From positions 1 through 64,000 of the forward strand of contig NZ_VSLG01000002.1 of assembly GCF_008919445.1 (NCBI RefSeq): 64,000 nt of DNA. Reading direction: 5' to 3'. This document shows positions 51,881-59,126 of this stretch, one piece after another. This DNA is from Serinicoccus kebangsaanensis. Lineage in GTDB: Bacteria; Actinomycetota; Actinomycetes; Actinomycetales; Dermatophilaceae. Below the pieces are notes generated by a model. It did no database searches. It saw nothing but the letters and a program-made list of their open reading frames with translations, and had not been told where the DNA came from. Position 1 is the stretch's first letter. Each line of letters starts with the position of its first letter. Both the position numbers and the translations under genes were made by a program.

Positions 51881-52363
51881 ATGCCGCAGCCGCAGGACCC
51901 GGTGCGGGTCGTGGAGATCGGGATCGCGCCCGGCAGCCGCCTGCCCGTGCGGACCCTCGATCAGGTCGACGCCGAGGCCGGGGTGGGCCTGGTCGGCGAC
52001 CGCTACCACGGCAGCCGGCACCGGCACGTGACGATCCAGTCCCGCAGCGACCTCGACGACGCCGCCGCCGACCTGGGCCGGCCGGTCCCCGCCACCGGCA
52101 CCCGACGGAACGTCACGGTCTCCCACGGTTCGGTGCCGACCCGGCCTGGCACCCTGCTGCGGATCGGGGAGGTCGAGCTGCAGGTCGTCCGGCTCGCAGC
52201 GCCCTGCCGGCTGCTCGACGACTGGCTCGGCCCGGGGGCGATGCGGGCCCTGCACGGGCGGGGCGGAGCAGTGTGCCGGCTGCTCGGCTCCGGGACGATC
52301 CGGGTGGGCCACGAGCTGCAGGTCGGCGACGTCGCCCCGGCTCCGTCCGGTCCCCGGACCTAG
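51881..52363 (+). CDS. MOSC domain protein
   Basis: A 160-residue MOSC (molybdenum cofactor sulfurase C-terminal) protein: GVGLVGDRYHGSRHRHVTIQ, then TGTRRNVTVSHGSVPTRPG, LLRIGEVELQVVRLAAPCRL with the conserved Cys. Small MOSC proteins, such as YiiM, act in moco-dependent reduction or sulfur carriage, for example reduction of N-hydroxylated compounds. The ATG at 51881 gives the family start. It is 44 bp after the reductase and may be read from the same transcript. It converges on a VOC gene. Confidence 0.85.
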   Translation: MPQPQDPVRVVEIGIAPGSRLPVRTLDQVDAEAGVGLVGDRYHGSRHRHVTIQSRSDLDDAAADLGRPVPATGTRRNVTVSHGSVPTRPGTLLRIGEVELQVVRLAAPCRLLDDWLGPGAMRALHGRGGAVCRLLGSGTIRVGHELQVGDVAPAPSGPRT

Positions 52364-52423
52364 GCCGACAGCTCCTGCAGCCGCGGCCGCAGCTCGTCGG
52401 CGCAGCCCGCTGTTGCCGCGCGG

Positions 52424-52822
52424 TCACGCGACGCAGAACTCGTTGCCCTCGGGGTCCAGCATGACGACGTGACCGAGGACGGTGCGGCCCTGGTCGTCGG
52501 CGTACTCCTCCTCGCGCACCGTGCTCGCCCCGAGGCCCAGCAGCTGCTCGACCTTCGTCCGGATGAGCTCGGCCCGGGCCGGCCAGTCCCACGGCGGCTC
52601 GCCCGCGACCCGGATGTCCAGGTGGAGCCGGTTCTTGGCTGTCTTGGCCTCCGGCACCCGAAGCCAGCCGATCGCCGGCGCGAGACCCTCCGGGTCCACG
52701 ATCGAGGCGGCGTCCGGGTCCTCGAACCCCGGCTCCCGGACGTATCCCAGCGCAGCGGCCCAAAAGGTCGCCTGGCGCTGGGGGTCCTGCGCGTCGCAGC
52801 CGAGGGTCCAGTGCGTGGCCAT
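52424..52822 (-). CDS. VOC family protein
   Basis: A 132-residue single-module glyoxalase-like protein of the common actinobacterial type: WTLGCDAQDPQRQATFWAAA, GYVREPGFEDPDAASIVDPE, KNRLHLDIRVAGEPPW and LDPEGNEFCVA at the C-terminus. The His-Asp-Glu pattern fits the VOC fold, but activity is unknown. It converges on the MOSC gene and is divergent from the glutathione peroxidase region. Confidence 0.88.
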   Translation of the reverse strand: MATHWTLGCDAQDPQRQATFWAAALGYVREPGFEDPDAASIVDPEGLAPAIGWLRVPEAKTAKNRLHLDIRVAGEPPWDWPARAELIRTKVEQLLGLGASTVREEEYADDQGRTVLGHVVMLDPEGNEFCVA

Positions 52823-52917
52823 GGACCCAGCGTAGAAGCGTTCGCGGACGCCTCGGGTCCGCGACCCATGGGCCAGCGGCGTAGAGTCCGCGCAGGACCT
52901 CGACCTGGAAGGACATC

Positions 52918-52971
52918 GTGCCCGTGACCGACATCAGCGCCGCCACAGACCGTTCCGAGGTGCCGCTGTGA
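52918..52971 (+). CDS. Candidate 17-residue leader ORF of gpx
   Basis: A GTG at 52918 with GGAAGGACATC upstream opens a frame MPVTDISAATDRSEVPL whose TGA overlaps the GTG start of the glutathione peroxidase (GTGA). If translated it would couple to gpx. It could be a regulatory leader or the tail of a lost gene; I cannot show that it is expressed. Confidence 0.3.
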   Translation: MPVTDISAATDRSEVPL

Positions 52972-53459
52972 GCACCCTGCACGACTTCGAGGCCGAGACG
53001 CTCACCGGTGGACGACAGGACCTGGGCGACTACGCAGGCCGGGCGGTGCTGGTGGTCAACACGGCCAGCCAGTGCGGCTTCACGCCGCAGCTGGCCGGGT
53101 TGGAGGAGCTGCACGCCGAGCTCGCCGACGCCGGACTGGTCGTCCTCGGTTTCCCGTGCAACCAGTTCGGCAACCAGGAGCCCGGCGACGCGGAGCAGAT
53201 CGGCGACTTCTGCCAGCGCAACTACGGCGTGAGCTTCCCGATGTTCGCCAAGGTCGACGTCAACGGGTCGGGTGCGCACCCGCCCTTCGCGTGGCTCAAA
53301 TCGCAGAAGAAGGGGTTGCTCGGGGGCCGGATCAAGTGGAACTTCACCAAGTTCCTCATCGGTCCCGACGGGCAGGTGGTGGCGCGGTATGCCCCGACCA
53401 CCGAGCCGTCCGCCATCCGGGAGGACATCGAGCAGGTGCTGGCCGGGCGCACCACCTGA
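52968..53459 (+). CDS. Glutathione peroxidase family protein
   Basis: A 163-residue thioredoxin-fold peroxidase that reduces peroxides. All catalytic residues are present: Cys in NTASQCGFTPQ (about 36), Gln in GFPCNQFGNQEP and the Trp-Asn pair in IKWNFTKFLI. It is a Cys enzyme, not selenocysteine, and bacterial members usually use thioredoxin or mycothiol systems rather than glutathione. GTG start overlapping a short upstream frame. No ribosome-binding site of its own is obvious, which fits coupling. Confidence 0.94.
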   Translation: MSTLHDFEAETLTGGRQDLGDYAGRAVLVVNTASQCGFTPQLAGLEELHAELADAGLVVLGFPCNQFGNQEPGDAEQIGDFCQRNYGVSFPMFAKVDVNGSGAHPPFAWLKSQKKGLLGGRIKWNFTKFLIGPDGQVVARYAPTTEPSAIREDIEQVLAGRTT

Positions 53460-53531
53460 GCGCACGCGCGGGGAAACAACCTTCGGTGGCGGTACGTTGA
53501 GCGCAGCGAAGACTCCGACGAGAGGACCCTC

Positions 53532-53831
53532 ATGCCGTCCCGCAAGTTCGCCGCCCTCGGTGCCGCCGTGGACGCGGCCCGCCGGTTCGCCCGCAAGGAC
53601 CCGGAGAAGACCCAGTCCTACCTCGACAAGGCTGCCGACTTCGCCGACCGGCAGACCAAGGGGAAGTACTCCAGCCAGATCCGCTCGGCCAGCGACAAGG
53701 CCAGCCAGGCCGCGCTCGGGCACGACGGCACCCAGGGCGGCTCGGCCTCGGGCGACCGCGTCCAGGACGAGGTGGACCCCGGCACCCAGGGCCGCACACC
53801 GCCTCCGCCCCCGCCGCCGCCCGGCTCCTGA
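53532..53831 (+). CDS. MT0933-like antitoxin family protein
   Basis: A 99-residue helical protein resembling the Rv0909/MT0933-like antitoxins: KTQSYLDKAADFADRQTKGK, then YSSQIRSASDKASQAA, a Gly/Asp-rich linker and a C-terminal run of eight prolines. In M. tuberculosis such a protein pairs with a START-like toxin. Here the next genes are not such a toxin, so it is an orphan, and the family name does not prove antitoxin action. AGAGGACC precedes the ATG. A 66-bp palindrome follows the stop. Confidence 0.72.
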   Translation: MPSRKFAALGAAVDAARRFARKDPEKTQSYLDKAADFADRQTKGKYSSQIRSASDKASQAALGHDGTQGGSASGDRVQDEVDPGTQGRTPPPPPPPPGS

Positions 53832-53848
53832 GCGCAGCCGCCGCGCGT

Positions 53849-53914
53849 CTCGTACGCAGCAGTTGTTCTTCGGTCGTGATGCATCACGGCATACGAACAA
53901 GAACTGCGTACGAG
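53849..53914. terminator. 66-bp imperfect palindrome between convergent genes
   Basis: The stretch is symmetric about 53881/53882. Outer arms CTCGTACGCAG/CTGCGTACGAG (11 bp), middle TTGTTC/GAACAA (6 bp) and a centre CGTGATGCATCACG (perfect 14-bp palindrome) are separated by symmetric 3- and 6-nt internal loops. It lies between the convergent antitoxin-like and alarmone synthetase genes and could end both transcripts; there is no U-run. It is less GC-rich than its surroundings. Confidence 0.8.
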
Positions 53915-53928
53915 TGGAGGGCGTCTGC

Positions 53929-54921
53929 TCAGCCCAGCCGCGCCAACCGCGCCGTCAGCAGGTCCTGGCGGTGCGCGTTGCCGTGCAGCCGGACATACCG
54001 CTCCCCGAAGACCATGAGCAGGGAGTCGTCCAGCCGCCGGACCGCACCCGGCGGGTAGCGGTAGGCCATGCGTGCCTCGATGGCCTCGACGTCCACCTCC
54101 CGCAGCACCTCGCGCAGTTCGGACAACGAGGTGATGCCCAGCTCGAGGAGCAGACCGCTGATCCAGGCGTAGTGGTCGGTCCTGGACCACCCCGCGTCGG
54201 CGAACTGGCCGGCCAGGAAGGCCGCGAGGTCGGTCGGGCTGATCCGCGGATCGTCGTCGACGGCGTCGGCCGGGGAGGTCAGCTCCTCCCGGTGCCGGTC
54301 CCGGATCGCGGAGAACTGCTGGTCGGCCAGCTCGAGCAGGCCCGCGGCCAGGGTGAACCGGCGGTCGAAGTCGTGCGCGTGCTCCTCAGGGACGGACCCC
54401 TTGTAGCGGATGTCGTGCTCGAACTCCGCCCACGCGTGCTGCAGCACGGTGCGGATCTGGACCGACGCGGGACGCTCGGGCGGGATCCCGGCCTCCGCGG
54501 CCCGCTCCTCGTCCAGCGCCACCAGCAGGTGCCGGCTGGAGTAGCCGAACCGTCCCTCTTCGGCGGTCTCCCGGCCCATGTCGCGGTCGTCGCGCACGTC
54601 CAGCTGGGCGGCCAGCAGCTGGGCCACCGCGTCGACATCGGCCAGCACGTAGGTCACCACCCGCACACCGATCTGGTCGGTGATGTCGGTCAGCGGCTCG
54701 GGGTGGGCCAGCCGCCCGCCGTCGGTGCGCCGGGCCGCCTTGCCCGCGAAGGACTCCACGCTCTTGGTGCGTCCGGTGACCGCGAGATAGTTGATGCCGG
54801 CGTCATCGAGGAGCTGGGTGACCAGGGCGACGTAGGCGTCGGTGGCGGCGCGCAGCGCGTCGTGCCCCGCGGCATACCTCGTCACCGCCCTGCGGATCCG
54901 GGTCGACTGCGTGCTGGCCAT
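53929..54921 (-). CDS. Small alarmone synthetase (RelA/SpoT domain)
   Basis: A 330-residue (p)ppGpp synthetase-type protein without hydrolase, TGS or ACT domains. The synthetase block is visible: GRTKSVESFAGKAARR (ATP-binding Arg/Lys), LTDITDQIGVRVVTYV (metal Asp), GYSSRHLLVAL and VQIRTVLQHAWAEFEHDIRY. The C-terminal 120 residues are helical and of unknown role. It would make stringent-response alarmone from GTP/GDP and ATP in response to an unidentified stress. The ATG at 54921 is preferred to a 17-codon extension. Divergent from a RibD-C gene by about 50 bp. Confidence 0.9.
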   Translation of the reverse strand: MASTQSTRIRRAVTRYAAGHDALRAATDAYVALVTQLLDDAGINYLAVTGRTKSVESFAGKAARRTDGGRLAHPEPLTDITDQIGVRVVTYVLADVDAVAQLLAAQLDVRDDRDMGRETAEEGRFGYSSRHLLVALDEERAAEAGIPPERPASVQIRTVLQHAWAEFEHDIRYKGSVPEEHAHDFDRRFTLAAGLLELADQQFSAIRDRHREELTSPADAVDDDPRISPTDLAAFLAGQFADAGWSRTDHYAWISGLLLELGITSLSELREVLREVDVEAIEARMAYRYPPGAVRRLDDSLLMVFGERYVRLHGNAHRQDLLTARLARLG

Positions 54922-54970
54922 GAGCACAGCCTGCCTCACGTCCCCGCCCCTCGGTGCCACGATGGGGTCC

Positions 54971-55531
54971 ATGGGACGCCTCGTGTATGCCGGGATCGGG
55001 TCGCTGGACGGTTACGTCGCCGACGAGCAGGGCGGCTTCGACTGGAGCGCACCGGACGCGGAGGTCCACGCCTATCTCAACGAGCGCGACCGCCGGGTCA
55101 CCGCCGAGCTCTACGGCCGCCGCCTCTACGAGGTGATGAAGGTCTGGGAGACCTACGGCACCGGGCCGGACGCGTCCCCGGAGGAGCAGCAGTACGGCGA
55201 GCAGTGGCGCGGCCGGCCCAAGGTGGTCTACTCGCGCACGCTGACCGGGGTGGACACCGCGCACACCCGGCTGGAGCGCGAGGTGGACCCGGCACAGCTG
55301 CGGGCCTACGTCGACGCGGCGGAGGGTGAGGTGTCCATCGGCGGCCCGGAGCTGGCCGCGCACGCGCTGCGGGCCGGGATCGTCGACGCGGTCGAGTACT
55401 ACGCCAGCCCGGTGGTCCTGGGCTCCGGCACACCATGGCTGCCCGCCGGGCTGCGGCTCGACCTGCGCCTGGTGGAGCTGCACCGCTTCGGCAACGGCGT
55501 CGTGCACCTGGCCTACGAGCTCCGAGGGTGA
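54971..55531 (+). CDS. Dihydrofolate reductase/RibD-C family protein
   Basis: A 186-residue RibD-C/DHFR-like protein: RLVYAGIGSLDGYVADEQGG, RVTAELYGRRLYEVMKVWET, VSIGGPELAAHALRAGIVDA and a C-terminal LRLVELHRFGNGVVHLAYEL. As with its paralogue at 16055, the family probably reduces an NADPH-dependent substrate that is unknown. An ATG three codons upstream is possible. The 174 bp after it (55532-55705) hold no gene I can support but should contain the promoter of the YCII-sigma pair. Confidence 0.9.
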   Translation: MGRLVYAGIGSLDGYVADEQGGFDWSAPDAEVHAYLNERDRRVTAELYGRRLYEVMKVWETYGTGPDASPEEQQYGEQWRGRPKVVYSRTLTGVDTAHTRLEREVDPAQLRAYVDAAEGEVSIGGPELAAHALRAGIVDAVEYYASPVVLGSGTPWLPAGLRLDLRLVELHRFGNGVVHLAYELRG

Positions 55532-55705
55532 CGCCGCCGACTCCTCGCCGACGCCGTCAGAGCGCCGGAGCGAGGTCGGTCTGCGTCAAGTCGTCGCCCG
55601 TGAAGAGCAGCGGCGGGGCGGGGTCAGATGTCGAGAACGGCTGGAGGGCTCCGTCCCCGGGGTGATGGCGACCACAATGGTCGGCACGGACACCAGGAGG
55701 ACATC

Positions 55706-56125
55706 ATGGCGAAGTACCTGTTGCTCAAGCACTACCGGCGCAGCTCCGGCCCCACCGCGCTCCCCGGGACCGACGTCCCCATGGACCAGTGGACCGAGCA
55801 GGAGGTCGCCGACCACATCCGCTTCATGGACGACTTCGCGGACGGCCTGCGCGAGCGCGGCGAGTTCGTCGACGGGCAGGCCCTCTCCCCCGAGGGCACC
55901 TTCGTCCGCTACGGCGGCGAGGGCAGGCCCCCGGTCACCGACGGGCCGTTCGCGGAGACCAAGGACCTCATCGCCGGCTGGATGATCATCGACGTCGACA
56001 GCCAGGAGCGTGCCTACGAGGCGGCGGCCGAGCTGTCCGCGGCCCCCGGCAGGGGCGGTGAGCCCATCCACGAGTGGCTGGAGGTGCGGCCGTTCCTGAC
56101 CCGGGAGCCCTCGGCGGACGCCTGA
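55706..56125 (+). CDS. YCII/DGPF domain protein of the ECF42 system
   Basis: A 139-residue ferredoxin-fold protein of the YCII/DGPF family: MAKYLLLKHYRRSS, then DDFADGLRERGEFVDGQALS, PVTDGPFAETKDLIAGWMII with the namesake DGPF, and EWLEVRPF at the end. CACCAGGAGG precedes the ATG. DGPF proteins are the usual neighbours and targets of ECF42 sigma factors; the sigma gene follows 10 bp later. Their biochemical role is unknown, though some are thought to act in stress or metabolite sensing. Confidence 0.93.
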   Translation: MAKYLLLKHYRRSSGPTALPGTDVPMDQWTEQEVADHIRFMDDFADGLRERGEFVDGQALSPEGTFVRYGGEGRPPVTDGPFAETKDLIAGWMIIDVDSQERAYEAAAELSAAPGRGGEPIHEWLEVRPFLTREPSADA

Positions 56126-56135
56126 GGCGCCAGAC

Positions 56136-57278
56136 GTGGAGGACCTGCTGCGGCAGCTCGCCCCCCGGGTGCTGGGCGTCCTCGTCCGGCGCGGAGCAGA
56201 CTTCGCGTCGGCCGAGGACGCCGTCCAGGAGGCGTTGATAGAGGCGGTCGCCCGCTGGCCGGAGGGTATGCCGTCGGACCCGCAGGCGTGGCTGGTCACC
56301 GTCGCCTGGCGCAGGTGGCTGGACCACGTGCGCTCGGAGTCGGCGCGTCACCGGCGCGAGCAGGCCGACCTGGACGAACCGCCGCCCGGGCCGACCGAGA
56401 GCCGGGACGACACGCTCCACCTGCTCTTCCTGTGCTGCCACCCGGCCCTGACCCCGTCCTCGGCGGTGGCGCTGACGCTGCGCGCCGTCGGCGGGCTCAC
56501 CACCCGTCAGATCGCCGAGGCATACCTGGTGCCGGAGACCACGATGGGGCAACGGATCAGCCGGGCCAAGCGCACCGTGGCCGACGAGGGTCTGGGCGGG
56601 ACGGGCGACCTCGGGCGGGTGCTGCGGGTGCTCTACCTGATCTTCAACGAGGGCTACCAGGGGGAGGTCGACCTCGCGGCCGAGGCGATCCGGCTGGCCC
56701 GTGAGCTGGCCGACCGGGCCGACGACCCGGAGGCCGCCGGGTTGCTGGCTCTCATGCTGCTGCACCACGCGCGTCGGCCGTCCCGGTTCGGCACCGACGG
56801 CTCTCTGGTGACGCTCGCCGAGCAGGACCGCACCCGGTGGGACACAGGCGCGATCGCCGAGGGGATCGACATCCTGCACCGGGCGCTCGCCGCCGACCGG
56901 CTCGGGGAGTTCCAGGCGCAGGCCGCGATCGCCGCGCTGCACGCGGACGCCCAGAGCGCCGACGAGACCGACTGGCCGCAGATCGTCGGCTGGTACGACG
57001 AGCTGCTGGCCCTCACCGACAGCCCGGTCGTGGCCCTCAACCGCGCGGTGGCGGTGGGCGAGGCCGATGGTGCGCAGGCAGGGCTGCGGGCGCTCGCGGA
57101 GGTGCCCGACGGCATACCTCGCCGGCACGCGGCGCACGCCTTCCTGCGGGAGCGGGCGGGAGAGCCCGACCGCGCCGCGGAGCTGTATGCCGAGGCCGCG
57201 GCCCGCGCGAGCAGCACCGCCGAGCGCGACCACCTGACCCGGCAGGCGGCCCGGCTCAGGTCTGGGCAGCCCCGGTGA
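56136..57278 (+). CDS. ECF42-type RNA polymerase sigma factor
   Basis: A 380-residue extracytoplasmic-function sigma factor. The sigma-2 region is at about 5-70 (FASAEDAVQEALIEAVARWP), sigma-4 follows at about 110-160 (LTPSSAVALTLRAVGGLTTR, then QIAEAYLVPETTMGQRISRA) and a long C-terminal helical, TPR/SnoaL-unrelated extension (160-380) contains VLYLIFNEGY and the ALNRAVAVGEADG segment. That extension defines ECF42, which replaces an anti-sigma factor. GTG start; it is co-transcribed with the DGPF gene. The last 23 bp overlap the convergent gene. Confidence 0.94.
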   Translation: MEDLLRQLAPRVLGVLVRRGADFASAEDAVQEALIEAVARWPEGMPSDPQAWLVTVAWRRWLDHVRSESARHRREQADLDEPPPGPTESRDDTLHLLFLCCHPALTPSSAVALTLRAVGGLTTRQIAEAYLVPETTMGQRISRAKRTVADEGLGGTGDLGRVLRVLYLIFNEGYQGEVDLAAEAIRLARELADRADDPEAAGLLALMLLHHARRPSRFGTDGSLVTLAEQDRTRWDTGAIAEGIDILHRALAADRLGEFQAQAAIAALHADAQSADETDWPQIVGWYDELLALTDSPVVALNRAVAVGEADGAQAGLRALAEVPDGIPRRHAAHAFLRERAGEPDRAAELYAEAAARASSTAERDHLTRQAARLRSGQPR

Positions 57279-57705
57279 CCCGCTCGTCGAGACCGGCGAG
57301 GCCCTGGCGGATCATCCGGCCGTAGCCGTCGTCCGGCAGCACGTCGACCACCGCCAGGCCGGCGGCGAGCTGATCGCGGGCGTCGGCCACCCGCCCCTGG
57401 CGCAGGTAGCCGTCCCCCAGGTTGAGGTGCAGGCTCGGCGCCAGCCCGAGTGCGGAGCCGATCCCGACCGGGGCCAGGGCGTCGTCACCGACGTGCGGCA
57501 GCTCGGCCAGCGCGCGTTCGTCCCAGGCGACCTCGTCGTCCAGCTCCTCCTCGAGGTCCGCGAGGTAGTGCGCCATCACGCACCGCTGCGCGTGGTCGTG
57601 CTCGTCGGTCTGCTCCCAGAGCGCGAGCAGGTCCGCCCGGCCCTGCGGGGGATCCCCGCCCAGAGCCAGGCCGATGGCGGTCGTGACGGACTCCCAGGTG
57701 ACCAT
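57256..57705 (-). CDS. Tetratricopeptide-like hypothetical protein
   Basis: A 149-residue all-helical protein with TPR-like pairs (QRCVMAHYLADLEEELDDEV, then LAPSLHLNLGDGYLRQGRVA, ARDQLAAGLAVVDVLPDDG). No known domain beyond this. TPR units usually bind other proteins. It converges on the ECF42 gene, overlapping it by 23 bp. The GTG/ATG at 57705 gives MVTWESVTTAIGLALGG as a plausible start. Confidence 0.75.
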   Translation of the reverse strand: MVTWESVTTAIGLALGGDPPQGRADLLALWEQTDEHDHAQRCVMAHYLADLEEELDDEVAWDERALAELPHVGDDALAPVGIGSALGLAPSLHLNLGDGYLRQGRVADARDQLAAGLAVVDVLPDDGYGRMIRQGLAGLDERVTGAAQT

Positions 57706-57750
57706 GTCGGAAGGCTAGTGTCCGGGGCCGACACCCTCGAGCGCCTCCGC

Positions 57751-58515
57751 TCAGCCCGCGAGGTAGGGGTCGACCCAGGCGGAGATGATCCTGGCCGCCC
57801 GCCGGGCCTGGTCGCGCTCGGTGAGCAGATGGTCGGCGCCCTCCAGGGACACGAAGCTGCGGGGGTGCCGCGCGGCCCGGAAGATCTCGCTGGCGTTGGC
57901 GATGCCCACGGTGTTGTCGGTCGGCGAGTGCATGACCAGCAGCGCCCGCCTCAGCGTGCGGATCTGGTCGTGCAGGTCCACCGCGCGCACGTCCTCGATG
58001 AAGTGGCGCCGCAGGGTCAGCGCCTTGCCGCCGACGAGGAAGGGCGCCTCCCCTTCACCCATGATCCGCTCCACCAGGGCGTCGTAGTTGTGCTCGACGT
58101 GGCTGGGCTCGTAGGGGGCACCGACACTGGCCACCGCACGCACCGAGGGGACCTCGTGCGCCGCCGCGATGACCGCGGCGCCGCCGAAGGAGTGGCCCAC
58201 GAGCAGCCGGACGTCGCGGCCGGCCTCGCTCAGATGGCGCACGGCCTGGGCGGTGTCGGCGACCTTGTGCGAGAAGGAGCCGTCGCCCCAGTCGCCCTCG
58301 GAGTCACCCAGACCCAGGTTGTCGAAGCGCAGCATCCCGATGCCTTCGCGGGCCAGCTGCTTGCAGATCCGGCTGGCGGCGGGACTGTCCTTGCCGAGGG
58401 TGAACCCGTGCGAGAAGACACCCCAGCCGCGGACCTGGCCCTCGGGGTGGTCGACGAGGCCGGCCAGCCGGGGCCCGCTCGTGCTGGAGAACCACACCCG
58501 CTCGGCCACGCCCAC
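57751..58515 (-). CDS. Alpha/beta hydrolase (S9-like)
   Basis: A 254-residue alpha/beta hydrolase: VFSHGFTLGKDSPAASRICK, MLRFDNLGLGDSEGDWGD, the nucleophile elbow LLVGHSFGGAAVIAA with Ser about 109, LLVMHSPTDNTVGIANASEI with the acid Asp and GADHLLTERDQA with the His. It matches the hydrolase half of the actinobacterial proteins that carry an OsmC domain at the other end; that OsmC half is absent here. Substrate unknown. Confidence 0.9.
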   Translation of the reverse strand: MGVAERVWFSSTSGPRLAGLVDHPEGQVRGWGVFSHGFTLGKDSPAASRICKQLAREGIGMLRFDNLGLGDSEGDWGDGSFSHKVADTAQAVRHLSEAGRDVRLLVGHSFGGAAVIAAAHEVPSVRAVASVGAPYEPSHVEHNYDALVERIMGEGEAPFLVGGKALTLRRHFIEDVRAVDLHDQIRTLRRALLVMHSPTDNTVGIANASEIFRAARHPRSFVSLEGADHLLTERDQARRAARIISAWVDPYLAG

Positions 58516-58551
58516 ATCCTGGCAGAGCCCGAGCTCCCGTGCGGGGCTCGC

Positions 58552-59010
58552 TCAGCGGCCGTAGCGGTCCGGGTGCTCCCAGGGCCAGTCGGTCCGCAGC
58601 CACGCGGCCACGGCGTCGGCGAGGACGCCGTCCAGCTGGGCCCGGTCGGCGCGCACCCACGACTGGACGCTCACGTCATACCCCGGACGCTCCGGCGGGT
58701 AGAGGTAGACGCAACCGATGACGTCGCCGCCGTCCGGGTCGAGCACGGTGAAGGTGAATCCTGTGCCCGCCGTGAAGTCGGCCGCGTGCCGCGTCAGGTC
58801 GCTCAGGTTCTCCTCCAGCGACATCCCGGCGAGCGGTGGCCAGCTGCCGTCCGGGTAGCCGGGGGTCGCCCGGATGTGCTCCACGCTGGAGGTCCACGCC
58901 GCGTGGTCTGACACGTTGTGCTGCGGCCCCAGCGGCTCGAGCCGGAAGTCGTCGGTGACGAGCGAGGTCGGGGCGTCGAAGCCCGCGGGGACGAGGGGGG
59001 CGGAGGGCAT
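58552..59010 (-). CDS. GNAT-like acetyltransferase family protein
   Basis: A 152-residue protein with the outline of a GNAT fold: FRLEPLGPQHNVSDHAAWTS, then FTFTVLDPDGGDVIGCVYLY (beta-4) and YDVSVQSWVRADRAQLDGVL, ending AVAAWLRTDWPWEHPDRYGR. The acetyl-CoA P-loop is weak, so activity is uncertain. Actinobacteria commonly carry this short type. The substrate is unknown. Divergent from mraY, with 116 bp between starts. Confidence 0.75.
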   Translation of the reverse strand: MPSAPLVPAGFDAPTSLVTDDFRLEPLGPQHNVSDHAAWTSSVEHIRATPGYPDGSWPPLAGMSLEENLSDLTRHAADFTAGTGFTFTVLDPDGGDVIGCVYLYPPERPGYDVSVQSWVRADRAQLDGVLADAVAAWLRTDWPWEHPDRYGR

Positions 59011-59126
59011 CTGCCGAGGGTATGCCGGTGGCTCGCCGCCCGCACCCGGGTTGTCGGACGGCGGGGCGCCCGGGGTCGGGTAGCGTCTGCCCAGCCAGTG
59101 GACGACCGCAGCGGAAGGGGAGGCGC

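Noticed and set aside
53875-53888. Isolated operator palindrome CGTGATGCATCACG
   Set aside because: It is the centre of a larger 66-bp symmetric structure after two convergent stops, so a terminator or repeat is a better reading than a regulator site.
52113-53900. 595-codon open frame on the - strand
   Set aside because: It crosses MOSC, VOC, gpx and the antitoxin-like gene in another frame; those have convincing families and signals.
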